DNA of 64,000 nt from contig NZ_CP049865.1 of NCBI RefSeq assembly GCF_011393335.1, positions 2,870,722-2,934,721 on the forward strand, read 5' to 3'. This DNA is from Propioniciclava coleopterorum (lineage in GTDB: Bacteria > Actinomycetota > Actinomycetes > Propionibacteriales > Propionibacteriaceae). Shown here piece after piece: positions 49,780 to 58,503 of this stretch (the stretch's first letter is position 1; each line of letters starts with the position of its first letter). The position numbers and the translations under genes were made by a program. The notes beneath the pieces are model-generated. The model saw nothing but the letters and a program-made list of their open reading frames with translations, did no database searches and had not been told where the DNA came from.

Positions 49780-50805
49780 ATGACGCGTTATGTGATCGTC
49801 GGGGCGGGCGCCATCGGCGGGATGATCGGGGGCCGGCTCGCCGAGGCCGGCATCGCGACCGCCTGGGTGGCCCGCGGGGAACACGGCCGGGCGCTCGCCG
49901 ACCGCGGCGTCACGCTGCTGACCCCCGAGGGCGCCGTCCACGCCGAGGCGCCGGTCTGGCTCGACCCCGGGCAGGCCGACCTGCGGGCCGACGACGTCCT
50001 GATCGTCGCCACCAAGACCCAGGACCTGGCCGAGACGCTGCCGGTGTGGGCCGACCTCCCCGTGACCCTGCCCGACGGGAGCAGCGCGCCGGCGGGCGAG
50101 GTGCTGCCGGTGTTCCTGGCGACCAACGGCGTCGCCGCCGAGGGGCTGGCGGCGCGGTGGTTCGCGCGCGTGTTCGGCGTCTGCGTGTGGTGCCCGGCGG
50201 TCAACCTGGAACCGGGCGTGATCGTGGTGCGGATGGCGGGGACGTCGGCGGTCCTGCACGCGTCCCGGGTGCCCGCCGCCCTGGCCACGGACGCCGACCG
50301 CGACCTGCTGGCGGCGCTGCGCGCCGACTTCGCCGCGGCGCACATCGACGTCCCGCTCCCGGCCGACGTGATGCCCTGGAAGCACGGCAAGCTCATCAGC
50401 AACCTGGCCAACGTCGTGCAGGCGGTACTCGGCCCCGGCGTGGACGCCGCGGACGTCATCGAGGCCGCCGCGGCCGAGGGTCGGGCAGTGATGGCCGCCG
50501 CCGGCGTGGACGTGGTGGAGGAGTCGGTCGAGGAGGCGGTGCGGGCCGCCGGGCCGCGCGTCGCGCCGGTCCCCGGCGCGGAGGGCGCCCTGGGCGGCTC
50601 GACGTGGCAGTCGCTGGTGAAGGGCCGCCCGAGCCTGGAGAGCGACTTCCTCAACGGCGAGATCGTGGCGCTGGCGCACGGCGCCGGGACGGCCGCCCCG
50701 GTGAACGCCGCGCTGGCCCGCGTCGGGCGGCGCGCAGCCCGGTCGGGGCTGCGGCCCGGCGACCTGACCCCCGACGACCTGCGCGCCGAGGTGGCGCGCG
50801 GCTGA
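49780..50805 (+). CDS. 2-dehydropantoate 2-reductase family protein
   Basis: This 341-residue PanE/ApbA-like reductase has the NADP motif VIVGAGAIGGMIGGRLAEAG at the start, a substrate-site Lys in PWKHGKLISNLANVVQAV near 205, and the Ser/Glu set in LKSDFLNGEIVAL-like SLESDFLNGEIVALAHGAGTAAPVN near 300. PanE makes pantoate for coenzyme A, but this member sits beside carbohydrate genes and no other pan genes are near, so it may reduce a sugar-derived keto acid instead. The cofactor and fold assignment is firm; the substrate is open. Confidence 0.84.
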   Translation: MTRYVIVGAGAIGGMIGGRLAEAGIATAWVARGEHGRALADRGVTLLTPEGAVHAEAPVWLDPGQADLRADDVLIVATKTQDLAETLPVWADLPVTLPDGSSAPAGEVLPVFLATNGVAAEGLAARWFARVFGVCVWCPAVNLEPGVIVVRMAGTSAVLHASRVPAALATDADRDLLAALRADFAAAHIDVPLPADVMPWKHGKLISNLANVVQAVLGPGVDAADVIEAAAAEGRAVMAAAGVDVVEESVEEAVRAAGPRVAPVPGAEGALGGSTWQSLVKGRPSLESDFLNGEIVALAHGAGTAAPVNAALARVGRRAARSGLRPGDLTPDDLRAEVARG

Positions 50806-50818
50806 GGTCGCGGTCGCG

Positions 50819-51769
50819 TCAGATCGGGCGCCAGGACAGCGCCCGCACCGGGTTGGCGTGGAAGAACGACTCCACGTGCCCGCCGAGCCCCCGCTCGCGC
50901 AGCAGGTCGACGTAGCCGGTGGCGAGCCACGCCAGGCCGGGCGTGCCGCCGTGCGCGGTCCACAGCGACCGGCGCGCGCCGTCGGTGCCGAGCACGATCT
51001 GGTCGCCGAACCCGCCCTCGACCAGCGCCGCGACGAGGTCCAGGTGCGGCGCCGCAGCGCCGAGGTCGGCCTGGCGCAGGTTCTGGTCCAGTTCGAGGAA
51101 CGCCCCCGTGGTGGCGACCTCGCGGGCGTAGCCCGGGTCGCGGGCCTTGTCCACGTGGCTCAGGATGATCGCGTCGACGGGGACGCCCCACGCTGTCAGC
51201 TCCTCGACCTGGGCCGGCGCTCCGCGGCCGTCCTCGCAGTGGGTCAGCACCGGGCAGCCGGTCGTCACCGACGCCCGCGCCGCCGCCTCGAGGTTGCGGC
51301 GGTCCCGCGCGTCGGGACGCTCACCGCTGGTGGCCACCTTCACCACGCCGGCGCGGTAGGGCGTCCGGTCGACGACGGGGGAGGTGTAGTCGTACCGGTC
51401 GATGCCCTCGGTCAGGTCGGCGACGAACAGCCTTGCCAGCGCGTCGGCGCCCACCGCGTTGCTCCAGTGCCGGGGGCCGTAGTACCGGTCGTGGTGCAGG
51501 CCGGTCACGGCCACCACGTCGACGCCGCTGCCCCGGGCGATGTCGGCCAGCCGCACCGCGTCCCGCCCGGACGCCGCGGGCATCGCATCCACGACGAGCC
51601 GGACGCCGGCCGCGCGGCAGGGCGCCAGTTCGGCGACGGCGTCCTCGACGCTGTCGAGCAGGATGTGCGGCCAGCGGTCCTCGATCAGCGGCGAGTCGAT
51701 GATGAGGTGCTCGTGGGCGTAGACGAGGCCGTCGACGCCGGCGCGATCGCCCAGCACGGTCCGGATCAT
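50819..51769 (-). CDS. Phosphotriesterase-family metal hydrolase, possible lactonase
   Basis: This 316-residue TIM-barrel protein has the two-metal pattern: HEH in VYAHEHLIIDS near 20, a likely carboxylated Lys in VVKVATSG near 148, THCEDGRG near 180, ILSHVDKARD near 207 and the Asp in LGTDGARR near 263. Many such relatives of phosphotriesterase hydrolyse lactones rather than organophosphates. It overlaps the FAD oxidoreductase gene by 4 nt, so an oxidase-then-lactonase sequence is plausible. The substrate is unknown. Confidence 0.82.
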   Translation of the reverse strand: MIRTVLGDRAGVDGLVYAHEHLIIDSPLIEDRWPHILLDSVEDAVAELAPCRAAGVRLVVDAMPAASGRDAVRLADIARGSGVDVVAVTGLHHDRYYGPRHWSNAVGADALARLFVADLTEGIDRYDYTSPVVDRTPYRAGVVKVATSGERPDARDRRNLEAAARASVTTGCPVLTHCEDGRGAPAQVEELTAWGVPVDAIILSHVDKARDPGYAREVATTGAFLELDQNLRQADLGAAAPHLDLVAALVEGGFGDQIVLGTDGARRSLWTAHGGTPGLAWLATGYVDLLRERGLGGHVESFFHANPVRALSWRPI

Positions 51770-53088
51770 CACGCCGCCTCGTCGTCGTCCAGGGTGGCGC
51801 CGTCGGCGCGCAGCGCCCCGCGCAGGGTGGCGGGGTCGACCGTGCGCACCTCGCCGGACGCCGCGGCCAGCGCCGCCCACGTGCCGACCGCCTGCCCCAT
51901 CGCCATGCACTGCGCCATCGAGCGGATCGACGCGTGCGCGTCGTGGGTCGCGGAGAAGCAGCGGCCGGCGACGAGCGCGTTGCTGCCGTCGCGCACCACC
52001 AGCGCGGAGGCGGGGATCCCGACGGTGCCGCTGTCGGGGATGTAGGCCCAGGCCGTGCCCTGGCCGGGGTGGTGGTCCTCGATCGGGGCGCCGCACAGCG
52101 CCACCTGGTCGTCGAACTGCCGCGCCTCCAGCACGTCGTCGCGGGTCACCCGGTAGTCGCCGTACACCCGGCGCGTCTCCCGGACGCCGATCTGGGTCGA
52201 CAGCGCGCCGAGCGCCGCCCGCTCGTAGCCGGGCACCCGGTCGATCAGGAACCGCGCGTACTCCAGCGCCTGCTCGCGCCCGGCCATCTCGACCTCGGTG
52301 CGGAACCACGGGTCGCTGACGGTGCGCAGCCCCGCCTCGGTCGGGCTCACGGCGTCCAGGCGGGTCATCACCGTGGCGGTCATCCCGTCGACGGGGGTGA
52401 TGTGGTCGCTGCCCTCGCGGCGGGGCAGCGCGTAGCCGTCCTCGGCGGCCTGCCCCATCAACCGGTGCAGGTCGTCCTTGCTGACCGTCCGCCGCCGCTC
52501 GTCGTCCACGTTGATCATGCGGAACGTGGTGGTGAGCGTCTGCGCGGGCGCCTCGACGCCGGCCTGCTCGTAGCCGAAGCCGGCGTGGTGGCTCAGGTCG
52601 GCGTCCCCGGAGCAGTCCACCACGACCCGCGGCCGGATGACGCCCCAGCCCCCGACGGTCGCGACCGCGACCTCGGTGACCCGGCCGCCCTGCACGGCGG
52701 CGTCCTGCAGGTGGGTGTGCAGCAGCACGCGGACGCCGGCCGCGCGGGCCAGGCGCTCCCACACCACCTTGAGGTGCTCGGCCAGGTAGGTGACGCCCTG
52801 GCCCGCGCCGTAGGTGTTGGGGCGCCGGACGACGGGTCCCAGCGCCTCCAGGCCGGCGACCACGTCGTCGGGGACGCCGCTGACCACCTTGCGGGTGCGT
52901 TCACCGGGGGTGAAGAAGCCGTAGAAGGTGTCGAGGACGGCGGTCGAGGTGCCTCCGAGGAAGGGGAGGCGGTCCACCAGGAGCACGTCCGCGCCCCGTC
53001 GGGAGGCGGCGATCGCGGCGGTCGCGCCGGCCGATCCGCCGCCCAGCACGAGGACGTCCGGGCTGGCGAGCACGGGCATGGACTTCAC
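51769..53088 (-). CDS. FAD-dependent oxidoreductase (FAD_oxidored family)
   Basis: This 439-residue flavoprotein has the N-terminal dinucleotide motif VLVLGGGSAGATAAIAASRRGADVLLVDR and LGGTSTAVLDTFYGFF. VVVDCSGDADLSHHAGF is typical of the FAD_oxidored group (PF12831), seen with secondary-metabolite and sugar genes. The C-terminus carries GRCFSATHDAHASIRSMAQCMAMGQAVGTWAAL, a cofactor-binding end. GTG 53088 follows GGGAGGTG. It is translationally coupled to the phosphotriesterase-family gene. The reaction is not known. Confidence 0.82.
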   Translation of the reverse strand: MKSMPVLASPDVLVLGGGSAGATAAIAASRRGADVLLVDRLPFLGGTSTAVLDTFYGFFTPGERTRKVVSGVPDDVVAGLEALGPVVRRPNTYGAGQGVTYLAEHLKVVWERLARAAGVRVLLHTHLQDAAVQGGRVTEVAVATVGGWGVIRPRVVVDCSGDADLSHHAGFGYEQAGVEAPAQTLTTTFRMINVDDERRRTVSKDDLHRLMGQAAEDGYALPRREGSDHITPVDGMTATVMTRLDAVSPTEAGLRTVSDPWFRTEVEMAGREQALEYARFLIDRVPGYERAALGALSTQIGVRETRRVYGDYRVTRDDVLEARQFDDQVALCGAPIEDHHPGQGTAWAYIPDSGTVGIPASALVVRDGSNALVAGRCFSATHDAHASIRSMAQCMAMGQAVGTWAALAAASGEVRTVDPATLRGALRADGATLDDDEAA

Positions 53089-53114
53089 GGGTGCACCTCC
53101 CTACGATGGTCCCA

Positions 53115-53146
53115 ACCTAGCCAAAGCTGGACATAATGTATAGACG
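53115..53146. promoter_or_regulatory. Divergent regulatory region with GntR-type half site
   Basis: Between the FAD oxidoreductase (minus) and the Gfo/Idh gene (plus) lie TAGGTT (53115-53120, minus, a possible -10) and TGTATAGACG (53137-53146). The latter matches the candidate operator found upstream of the binding protein and the GntR gene. TAATGT (53134-53139) may be the plus-strand -10, overlapping the operator. Confidence 0.5.
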
Positions 53147-53169
53147 TTTGCCTCGAAGGGGAGGGGAGC

Positions 53170-54366
53170 ATGACCGGACATCGGATCGCCATGTTGGGGA
53201 CCGGACTGATCGGAGACTTCTACACGATGACCCTGCACCGCGGGCGGGGGCGCGACCGGGTCGAGCTCGTCTACTCACGCTCCGTCGAGCGGGGTGAGGC
53301 CTTCCGCGAGCGGTGGGGGATCCCGCGCAGCACCACCTCGATCCAGGAGGCCTGCGCCGACCCCGACATCGACACCGTGGTGATCGGTCTGCCCAACCAC
53401 CTGCACGAGGAGGCGATCCGGGCGGCCGCGGAGGCGGGCAAGAACATCCTGTGCACCAAGCCGCTGGCCCGGACGGCGGAGGAGGCCAAGCGCATCCTCG
53501 ACATCGTGGCCGAGCACGGCGTCTTCGCCGGCTACCTGGAGGACCTCGTCTACACCCCCAAGAGCCTGGTCGCGCAGCAGGCGGTGGCCGACGGCGCCCT
53601 GGGCGACATCCTGTGGGTCCGCTCGCGCGAGACCCACCCCGGTCCGCACAGCGCCTGGTTCTGGGACGAGGGCAAGGCCGGCGGCGGCGCGATCGTCGAC
53701 CTGGGCTGCCACACCATCGAGATCACCCGCTCGTTCGTGGGCAAGGACAACCGCCCGGTCGAGGTGTTCTGCTGGAAGGACACCCTCGTGCACCCGATCA
53801 CGGCCGAGGACCACGCGATCGCGCTGATCCGCTACGAGTCCGGGGCGGTGGGGCAGTTCGAGGTGTCGTGGGCCTTCCGCGGCGGCATGGACCTGCGCGA
53901 CGAGGTGGCCGGCACCGAGGGCACGATCTGGCTCAACCACTTCCTGCGCACGGGCTTCGAGATGTTCACCACCGGCGGCACGGGCGGCTACGTCGCCGAG
54001 AAGGCCGAGTCCACGTCCGGCTGGCTGTTCCCGGTCGGCGACGAGGTGGCCGACCTCGGCTACGTCGAGATGTTCACCGACATGTTCGACGCCATCGACG
54101 AGGGCCGGGAGCCGCGCGAGACGTTCTACGACGGCTACGTGGTCAACGCCGTCATCGACGCCTGCTTCGCGTCCTCGGAGTCGGGACGCTGGGAGCCCGT
54201 CACCCTCGAGGACTGGCCGCACCCGCCCAAGCCGCGGGTGGCGCGCACGTCCGAGACCTGGGAGGGGCACCCGGTGATCAAGACCGAACTGCTGCCCGAT
54301 GGACGCCGCAAGCTGATGTACCAGGACGCGAACACGGGCGAGGTCAAGGAGGTCGTGACGGCCTGA
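53170..54366 (+). CDS. Gfo/Idh/MocA-family oxidoreductase
   Basis: This 398-residue NAD(P)-dependent sugar dehydrogenase has the Rossmann motif [13 protein letters not shown] and the catalytic Lys in [13 protein letters not shown] near 97. The usual E-K-P is C-T-K-P here. [15 protein letters not shown] near 174 carries the conserved Asp and His. Members oxidise inositol, sugars or 1,5-anhydro-sugars at C2 or C3. ATG 53170 follows GAGGGGAG. It faces away from the FAD oxidoreductase gene and is followed by a strong terminator. Confidence 0.9.
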   Translation: MTGHRIAMLGTGLIGDFYTMTLHRGRGRDRVELVYSRSVERGEAFRERWGIPRSTTSIQEACADPDIDTVVIGLPNHLHEEAIRAAAEAGKNILCTKPLARTAEEAKRILDIVAEHGVFAGYLEDLVYTPKSLVAQQAVADGALGDILWVRSRETHPGPHSAWFWDEGKAGGGAIVDLGCHTIEITRSFVGKDNRPVEVFCWKDTLVHPITAEDHAIALIRYESGAVGQFEVSWAFRGGMDLRDEVAGTEGTIWLNHFLRTGFEMFTTGGTGGYVAEKAESTSGWLFPVGDEVADLGYVEMFTDMFDAIDEGREPRETFYDGYVVNAVIDACFASSESGRWEPVTLEDWPHPPKPRVARTSETWEGHPVIKTELLPDGRRKLMYQDANTGEVKEVVTA

Positions 54367-54414
54367 GCGCACCGACGGCGGCGTCCCACCCGGGGCGCCG
54401 CCGTCGTCGTGCGC
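54367..54414. terminator. Bidirectional terminator after the first Gfo/Idh gene
   Basis: A stem of about 14 pairs (54374-54387 with 54392-54405, one G-T pair) is extended by GCGCAC/GTGCGC at the base. It separates the convergent Gfo/Idh and isomerase genes. Confidence 0.75.
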
Positions 54415-54420
54415 AGGGGC

Positions 54421-55344
54421 TCAGTCGAGCCGGGGGAGGTAGGGGCGCAGGGTGTCGCGGGCCAGCAGGAAGCCCTGCTTGACCAGGTCGTCGGTGCCCT
54501 CGAAGGCGCGGTCCTCGTGCTCGACGCACACCACGCCGTCGTAGCCGGCCTGGTAGAGCGCGGCCAGGAACCGGCCCCACGGCACCTCGCCCAGCCCCGG
54601 CAGCCGCGGCACCTGCCAGCCGATGCCGGCGGACATGCTGCCGTACTCGTACAGGCCGTCCCGGTCGATCTGCAGGTCCTTGGCGTGCACGTGCCAGAGC
54701 CGGTCGCCGAACTCGCGCACGACGCGCTCGGGGTCGATCATGAGCCAGACCAGGTGGGAGGGGTCGAGGTTGAGGCCGAGCGTGGGCCCGAAGTCGGCGA
54801 ACATCCGCCGCCAGATCCGGGGGTTGTAGGCCACGTTCTTGCCGCCGGGCCACTCGTCGCCGGAGAAGATCATGGGGCAGTTCTCGATGCCGAGGCGGAC
54901 GCCCGCGTCGGTGGCGGCGTCCACGATCCGCGGGAAGACCTCCAGCGCGACGTCGTAGTTGGCGTCCTGGGACAGGGCGGGGTCGGCCCCGATGAAGGTG
55001 TTGACGACGCCGACGCCCAGCTTGGAGGCGGCCTCGATCACCGCGACGGTGTGGTCGTTCACGACCCGGCGCGTCTCAGGGTCGGGGTCGAGGTTGTTGG
55101 GGTAGTAGCCGAGCGCGGAGATGGTGATGCCCGTCTCGGCCAGTTCGGCCACGATCTCGGACGCTCGCGAGGCACTGAGGTCCTCCAGGGGCAGGTGCGC
55201 GGTGCCGGCGTAGCGCCGACGCTCGCCGCCGCCGCTGGGCCAGGCGGCCACCTCCAGCTGCTCGTAGCCGTGGGCGGACGCCCAGCGCGCCACCTCGATC
55301 AGGGGCGTGTCCGCGAACGGAGCGGTGAGCAGGCCGAGCTTCAT
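54421..55344 (-). CDS. Sugar phosphate isomerase/epimerase (TIM barrel)
   Basis: This 307-residue xylose-isomerase-like TIM barrel has metal ligands in RLGIENCPM (Glu, near 154), LDPSHLVWL (Asp/His, near 195), WHVHAKDLQ (His, near 222) and VCVEHEDRAF (Glu, near 281). Relatives include IolE/IolI and tagatose epimerases; others catalyse eliminations in 3-keto-sugar pathways. The start overlaps the stop of the adjacent Gfo/Idh gene (ATGA), suggesting the isomerase acts on that dehydrogenase's product. Confidence 0.88.
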   Translation of the reverse strand: MKLGLLTAPFADTPLIEVARWASAHGYEQLEVAAWPSGGGERRRYAGTAHLPLEDLSASRASEIVAELAETGITISALGYYPNNLDPDPETRRVVNDHTVAVIEAASKLGVGVVNTFIGADPALSQDANYDVALEVFPRIVDAATDAGVRLGIENCPMIFSGDEWPGGKNVAYNPRIWRRMFADFGPTLGLNLDPSHLVWLMIDPERVVREFGDRLWHVHAKDLQIDRDGLYEYGSMSAGIGWQVPRLPGLGEVPWGRFLAALYQAGYDGVVCVEHEDRAFEGTDDLVKQGFLLARDTLRPYLPRLD

Positions 55345-56494
55345 GACGGGTTCCCTTCGACGTCGGTCCAGGCTCCGGACGCGGCGCTGCGCCGGATCGC
55401 ATCGTCGACGGCCAGGCCGCGCAGGCCGTCGCGGAAGGTGGGGTAGGCGGTCTCGCCGCGCTCGTCGGGCCGCGGCCCCCCGGACGCGACGTCGGCGTGG
55501 ACGCGCTCGACGAGGCCCCGGAACGTCTCCCCGAAGCCCTCGACGTGACCGGCGGGGTAGAACGAGACGGCCGCCCCGGCCGGGGCGAGCGTGCCGGGGT
55601 CGCGCGCGACCAGCCGGTTGGGCTCGTCGCGGTGGCCCAGCCACAACTCGTCGGGGGCGCCGGACGCCCACGCGAGCGCGCCCTCGCCCCGCTGACCTCG
55701 AGGCGCAGGTCGTTCTTGCGGCCCGCGGAGACCTGGGAGACCGTGAGCGCGCCGTGCGCGCCGTTCGCGAAGCGCAGCAGGACGGCGGCGGCGTCGTCGG
55801 TGCCGACCTCGACCGGCGTGGTGTCGGCGTCGCTGCGGGTGAACGTCTCGACCTCCCCGGCCGGACGCCGCCGCGTCCGGTGCACGGTCTGCAGGTCGGC
55901 GAACACCGACACGACGGGCGAGCCGGTCACGTACTGGGCCAGGTCGAGCCAGTGGCTGCCGATGTCGGCGACGGCGCGCGTGCCGCCGCCCACGGCCTCG
56001 TCGACGCGCCAGTTCCAGTCGGTCGGCTTGAGCAGCCAGTCCTGCAGGTAGCTGCCCGTCACCAGGTGGACGGGCCCCACGTCGCCGCGGGCCACCCGGG
56101 CGCGGGCGTCGGGCATCAGCGGGTAGAACCGGAAGTTGAAGCAGGTTGCGTTCACCAGGCCGGACGCCTCGGCGCGCCGGGTCATGTCGAGGCCGTCGGC
56201 GAGCGTGGTCGCGAGCGGCTTCTCGCACACGACGTGCTTGCCGGCGTCCAGCAGCGCGCGCGCCTGGTCGGCGTGCAGCGCGTTGGGGGTGGCGACGTGC
56301 ACGACGTCGGCCTCGCTCGCGCACACCTGGTCGAGGCTCGCGTACGCCCGCGTCCCGATGCGGCGCGCCCCCTGCTCGCCGCGGTCGGGGGAGGAGCCGA
56401 GCACCCCGAGCAGCGTGGAGCCGGCCCGCCGGATCGCCTCGGCGTGGACCGCCCCGATGAACCCCGTCCCCAGCACGATCGCCCGCACCGTCAT
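55341..56494 (-). CDS. Gfo/Idh/MocA-family oxidoreductase (frameshift near 55687-55690)
   Basis: The second sugar dehydrogenase of the locus has AIVLGTGFIGAVHAEAIRRAG (cofactor), the full catalytic motif VVCEKPLATTLADG near 90 and GGGTRAVADIGSHWLDLAQ near 168. A missing base at C-run 55687-55690 breaks the frame after LEVSG; restoring one gives GEGALAWASGAPDELWLGHR and a 384-residue protein. It is adjacent to the permease genes and coupled to the isomerase, placing it in the Rbs-type operon. Confidence 0.88.
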
Positions 56495-56495
56495 G

Positions 56496-57508
56496 TCACT
56501 CCGCCCTCTGCCCCGAGATCCGCACGTACACCCACGCCAGCGCCAGCACGATCAGCCCGTAGATGATCTGCCGCACGCCCTCGTTGGTGTCGAGGGTGAG
56601 CAGCAGCCGGTTCAGCGTGGTGAGGATGAGCGTCCCCATGATGGTGCCCGCGTAGCCGCCGATGCCGCCCATGATCGAGGTGCCGCCGATGACGGTCGCC
56701 GCGATGGCCGGCAGCAGGTAGCCGTTGGTCTGGTCGGGGCCCAGCGAGGAGGAGATGCCCGAGAACAGCAGGCCGCCGAGGGCCGCCAGCATGCCGGCCA
56801 TGGCGTAGGTCGCGATCAGCACCGCCCAGACCCGGACGCCGCCGAGCCGGCAGGCGATCGGGTTGTCGCCGACCGCGTAGATCAGCCGGCCCAGCCCGGT
56901 GCGTCCCAGCCCCAGATCAGCAGCACCGACAGCGGCACCCACACCAGGGCGCTGGCCGGGATCGGCCCGAACAGCGAGCCGCCGCCCAGGTAGGCCACGA
57001 CGGGGATCAGGGTCTTGGAGCCCGACAGGAAGCCGCCGGTCTGCATCCCGACCACGACCACGCCCAGGATCACCGAGCTCAGCCCGAGCGTCATGATGAG
57101 CGGGTTCACCTTGAACACGCCCACGCCGATGCCGTTCACGGCGCCGGCCAGCAGGCCCACCCCGAACGCGAGCAGCAGCGCCGTCACCTGCCCGGCGCCG
57201 GCGGCGTTCGCGCAGATGTAGGCGGCGAAGTTCGCGACCATCGCGACCGACATGTCGATGCCGCCGGTGAGCATGCACAGGGTCTGGGCGGCCGCGAAGA
57301 TCCCCAGCGGGGCGCTCAGCAGCAGCACCGACCGGACGCCCGCCAGGGAGAACATCGCGGGGTCGAACGCCCCCGTGACCGCGTACAGCACCACGAAGAC
57401 CAGCGCCAGCACCACGATGGGGCGGTCCCGCATGAGCTGCGCGAGGCGGGCCCCGGGGCCCGGCCGCGGGTCGGCCTGGGGTTCGACGGCGACGGTGCTG
57501 GCGCTCAT
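56496..57508 (-). CDS. Sugar ABC importer permease, RbsC-like (frameshift near 56910-56913)
   Basis: This 337-residue (corrected) membrane permease of the Rbs/Xyl group has a run of hydrophobic segments and the conserved stretch LTGGIDMSVAMVANFAAY near 85. IYAVGDNPIACRLGGVRV is the family motif. One base is missing at C-run 56910-56913; restoring it gives LLIWGLGRTGLGRLIYAVG. It is the second of two permeases and overlaps the first (ATGA). With the binding protein and RbsA-like ATPase it forms a sugar importer. Confidence 0.88.
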
Positions 57509-58503
57509 GCGTGATCCCTCCTCAACTGGACCCAGCCGCCGACCATGACGACGGCGATCAGGATGACGCCGCGCACCGTCTCGGCGGTGTTCGGGTCGAC
57601 GCCCAGCCCGAGCATGATGGCCGGGATGAGGCTCAGGACGAACGCGGCGAGCACCGGGCCCAGCAGGCCGCCGACGCCGCCGCTCAGGGCGACGCCGCCC
57701 AGCACCACCGACGCCACCGCGCTCAGCAGCATGCTCAGCCCGATCGAGGCGCGGGGCTCGCCGCTGGCGGTGTAGGCCGTGGTCGCCAGGCCGGCCATGC
57801 CGGCCAGCACCCCGGAGAAGGCGTAGGCGATGATCTTGGTGCGGCCCACGTCCACCCCGGACAGGAAGGCCGCCGGCCGGCTGCTCCCGATCGCGTAGAT
57901 CGCCTTGCCGATCCGGCTGCGCCGCAGCGGCACCCACACCACGAGCAGCGCGACCGCGAGCCAGATCAGGGACGGCCACGGGTTGGAGAAGCCGCCGACG
58001 ACCAGGTCGACGAAGGCGGGGGAGGTGCCGCCGCCGGGCCCGCCGAGCAGCAGCAGGGCCACGCCGGGCAGCGCGAAGCTCACGGCGAGGCTCACCACGA
58101 TGTCGGGGATGCCGGAGACCACCGAGATCCACCCGATCAGCGCCGAGACCGCGGCCGCCACGACGATCGAGAGCACGGCGATGAGCAGGCAGACCAGCAG
58201 GTCGCGTCCCTGCATCAGCCAGGCGGAGAAGCAGTTGATGAACACCAGCATCGAGCCGACGGCGAAGTTGAAGCCGCCGGCGATGATGACGACCGCCGCG
58301 GACATGGCGAGCAGACCCACCGCGAGGCTGCCCGCGGCGATGGTGCGCACCTGGAAGCCGCCGAACACCGGCACCTGGCTCGCACGCCAGGCGAGCATCA
58401 CGACCAGCAATGCCGCGATGGCGACCAGCCAGCCGTAGCGGGTGCGGAACCGCGCCAACGGCGTGGAGGGGGTCGGGAGCGCGGTCAGGACGGTGTCGCT
58501 CAC
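57505..58503 (-). CDS. Sugar ABC importer permease, RbsC-like
   Basis: This 332-residue permease has about eight to ten predicted helices. Family motifs include VVIIAGGFNFAVGSMLVF near 75 (equivalent to the G-G-I-D-L-S box) and IYAIGSSRPAAFLSGVDVGRTK near 190. GTG 58503 overlaps the stop of the ATPase gene, and its own stop overlaps the second permease. Two different permeases imply a heterodimeric pore. Confidence 0.92.
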   Translation of the reverse strand: MSDTVLTALPTPSTPLARFRTRYGWLVAIAALLVVMLAWRASQVPVFGGFQVRTIAAGSLAVGLLAMSAAVVIIAGGFNFAVGSMLVFINCFSAWLMQGRDLLVCLLIAVLSIVVAAAVSALIGWISVVSGIPDIVVSLAVSFALPGVALLLLGGPGGGTSPAFVDLVVGGFSNPWPSLIWLAVALLVVWVPLRRSRIGKAIYAIGSSRPAAFLSGVDVGRTKIIAYAFSGVLAGMAGLATTAYTASGEPRASIGLSMLLSAVASVVLGGVALSGGVGGLLGPVLAAFVLSLIPAIMLGLGVDPNTAETVRGVILIAVVMVGGWVQLRRDHA

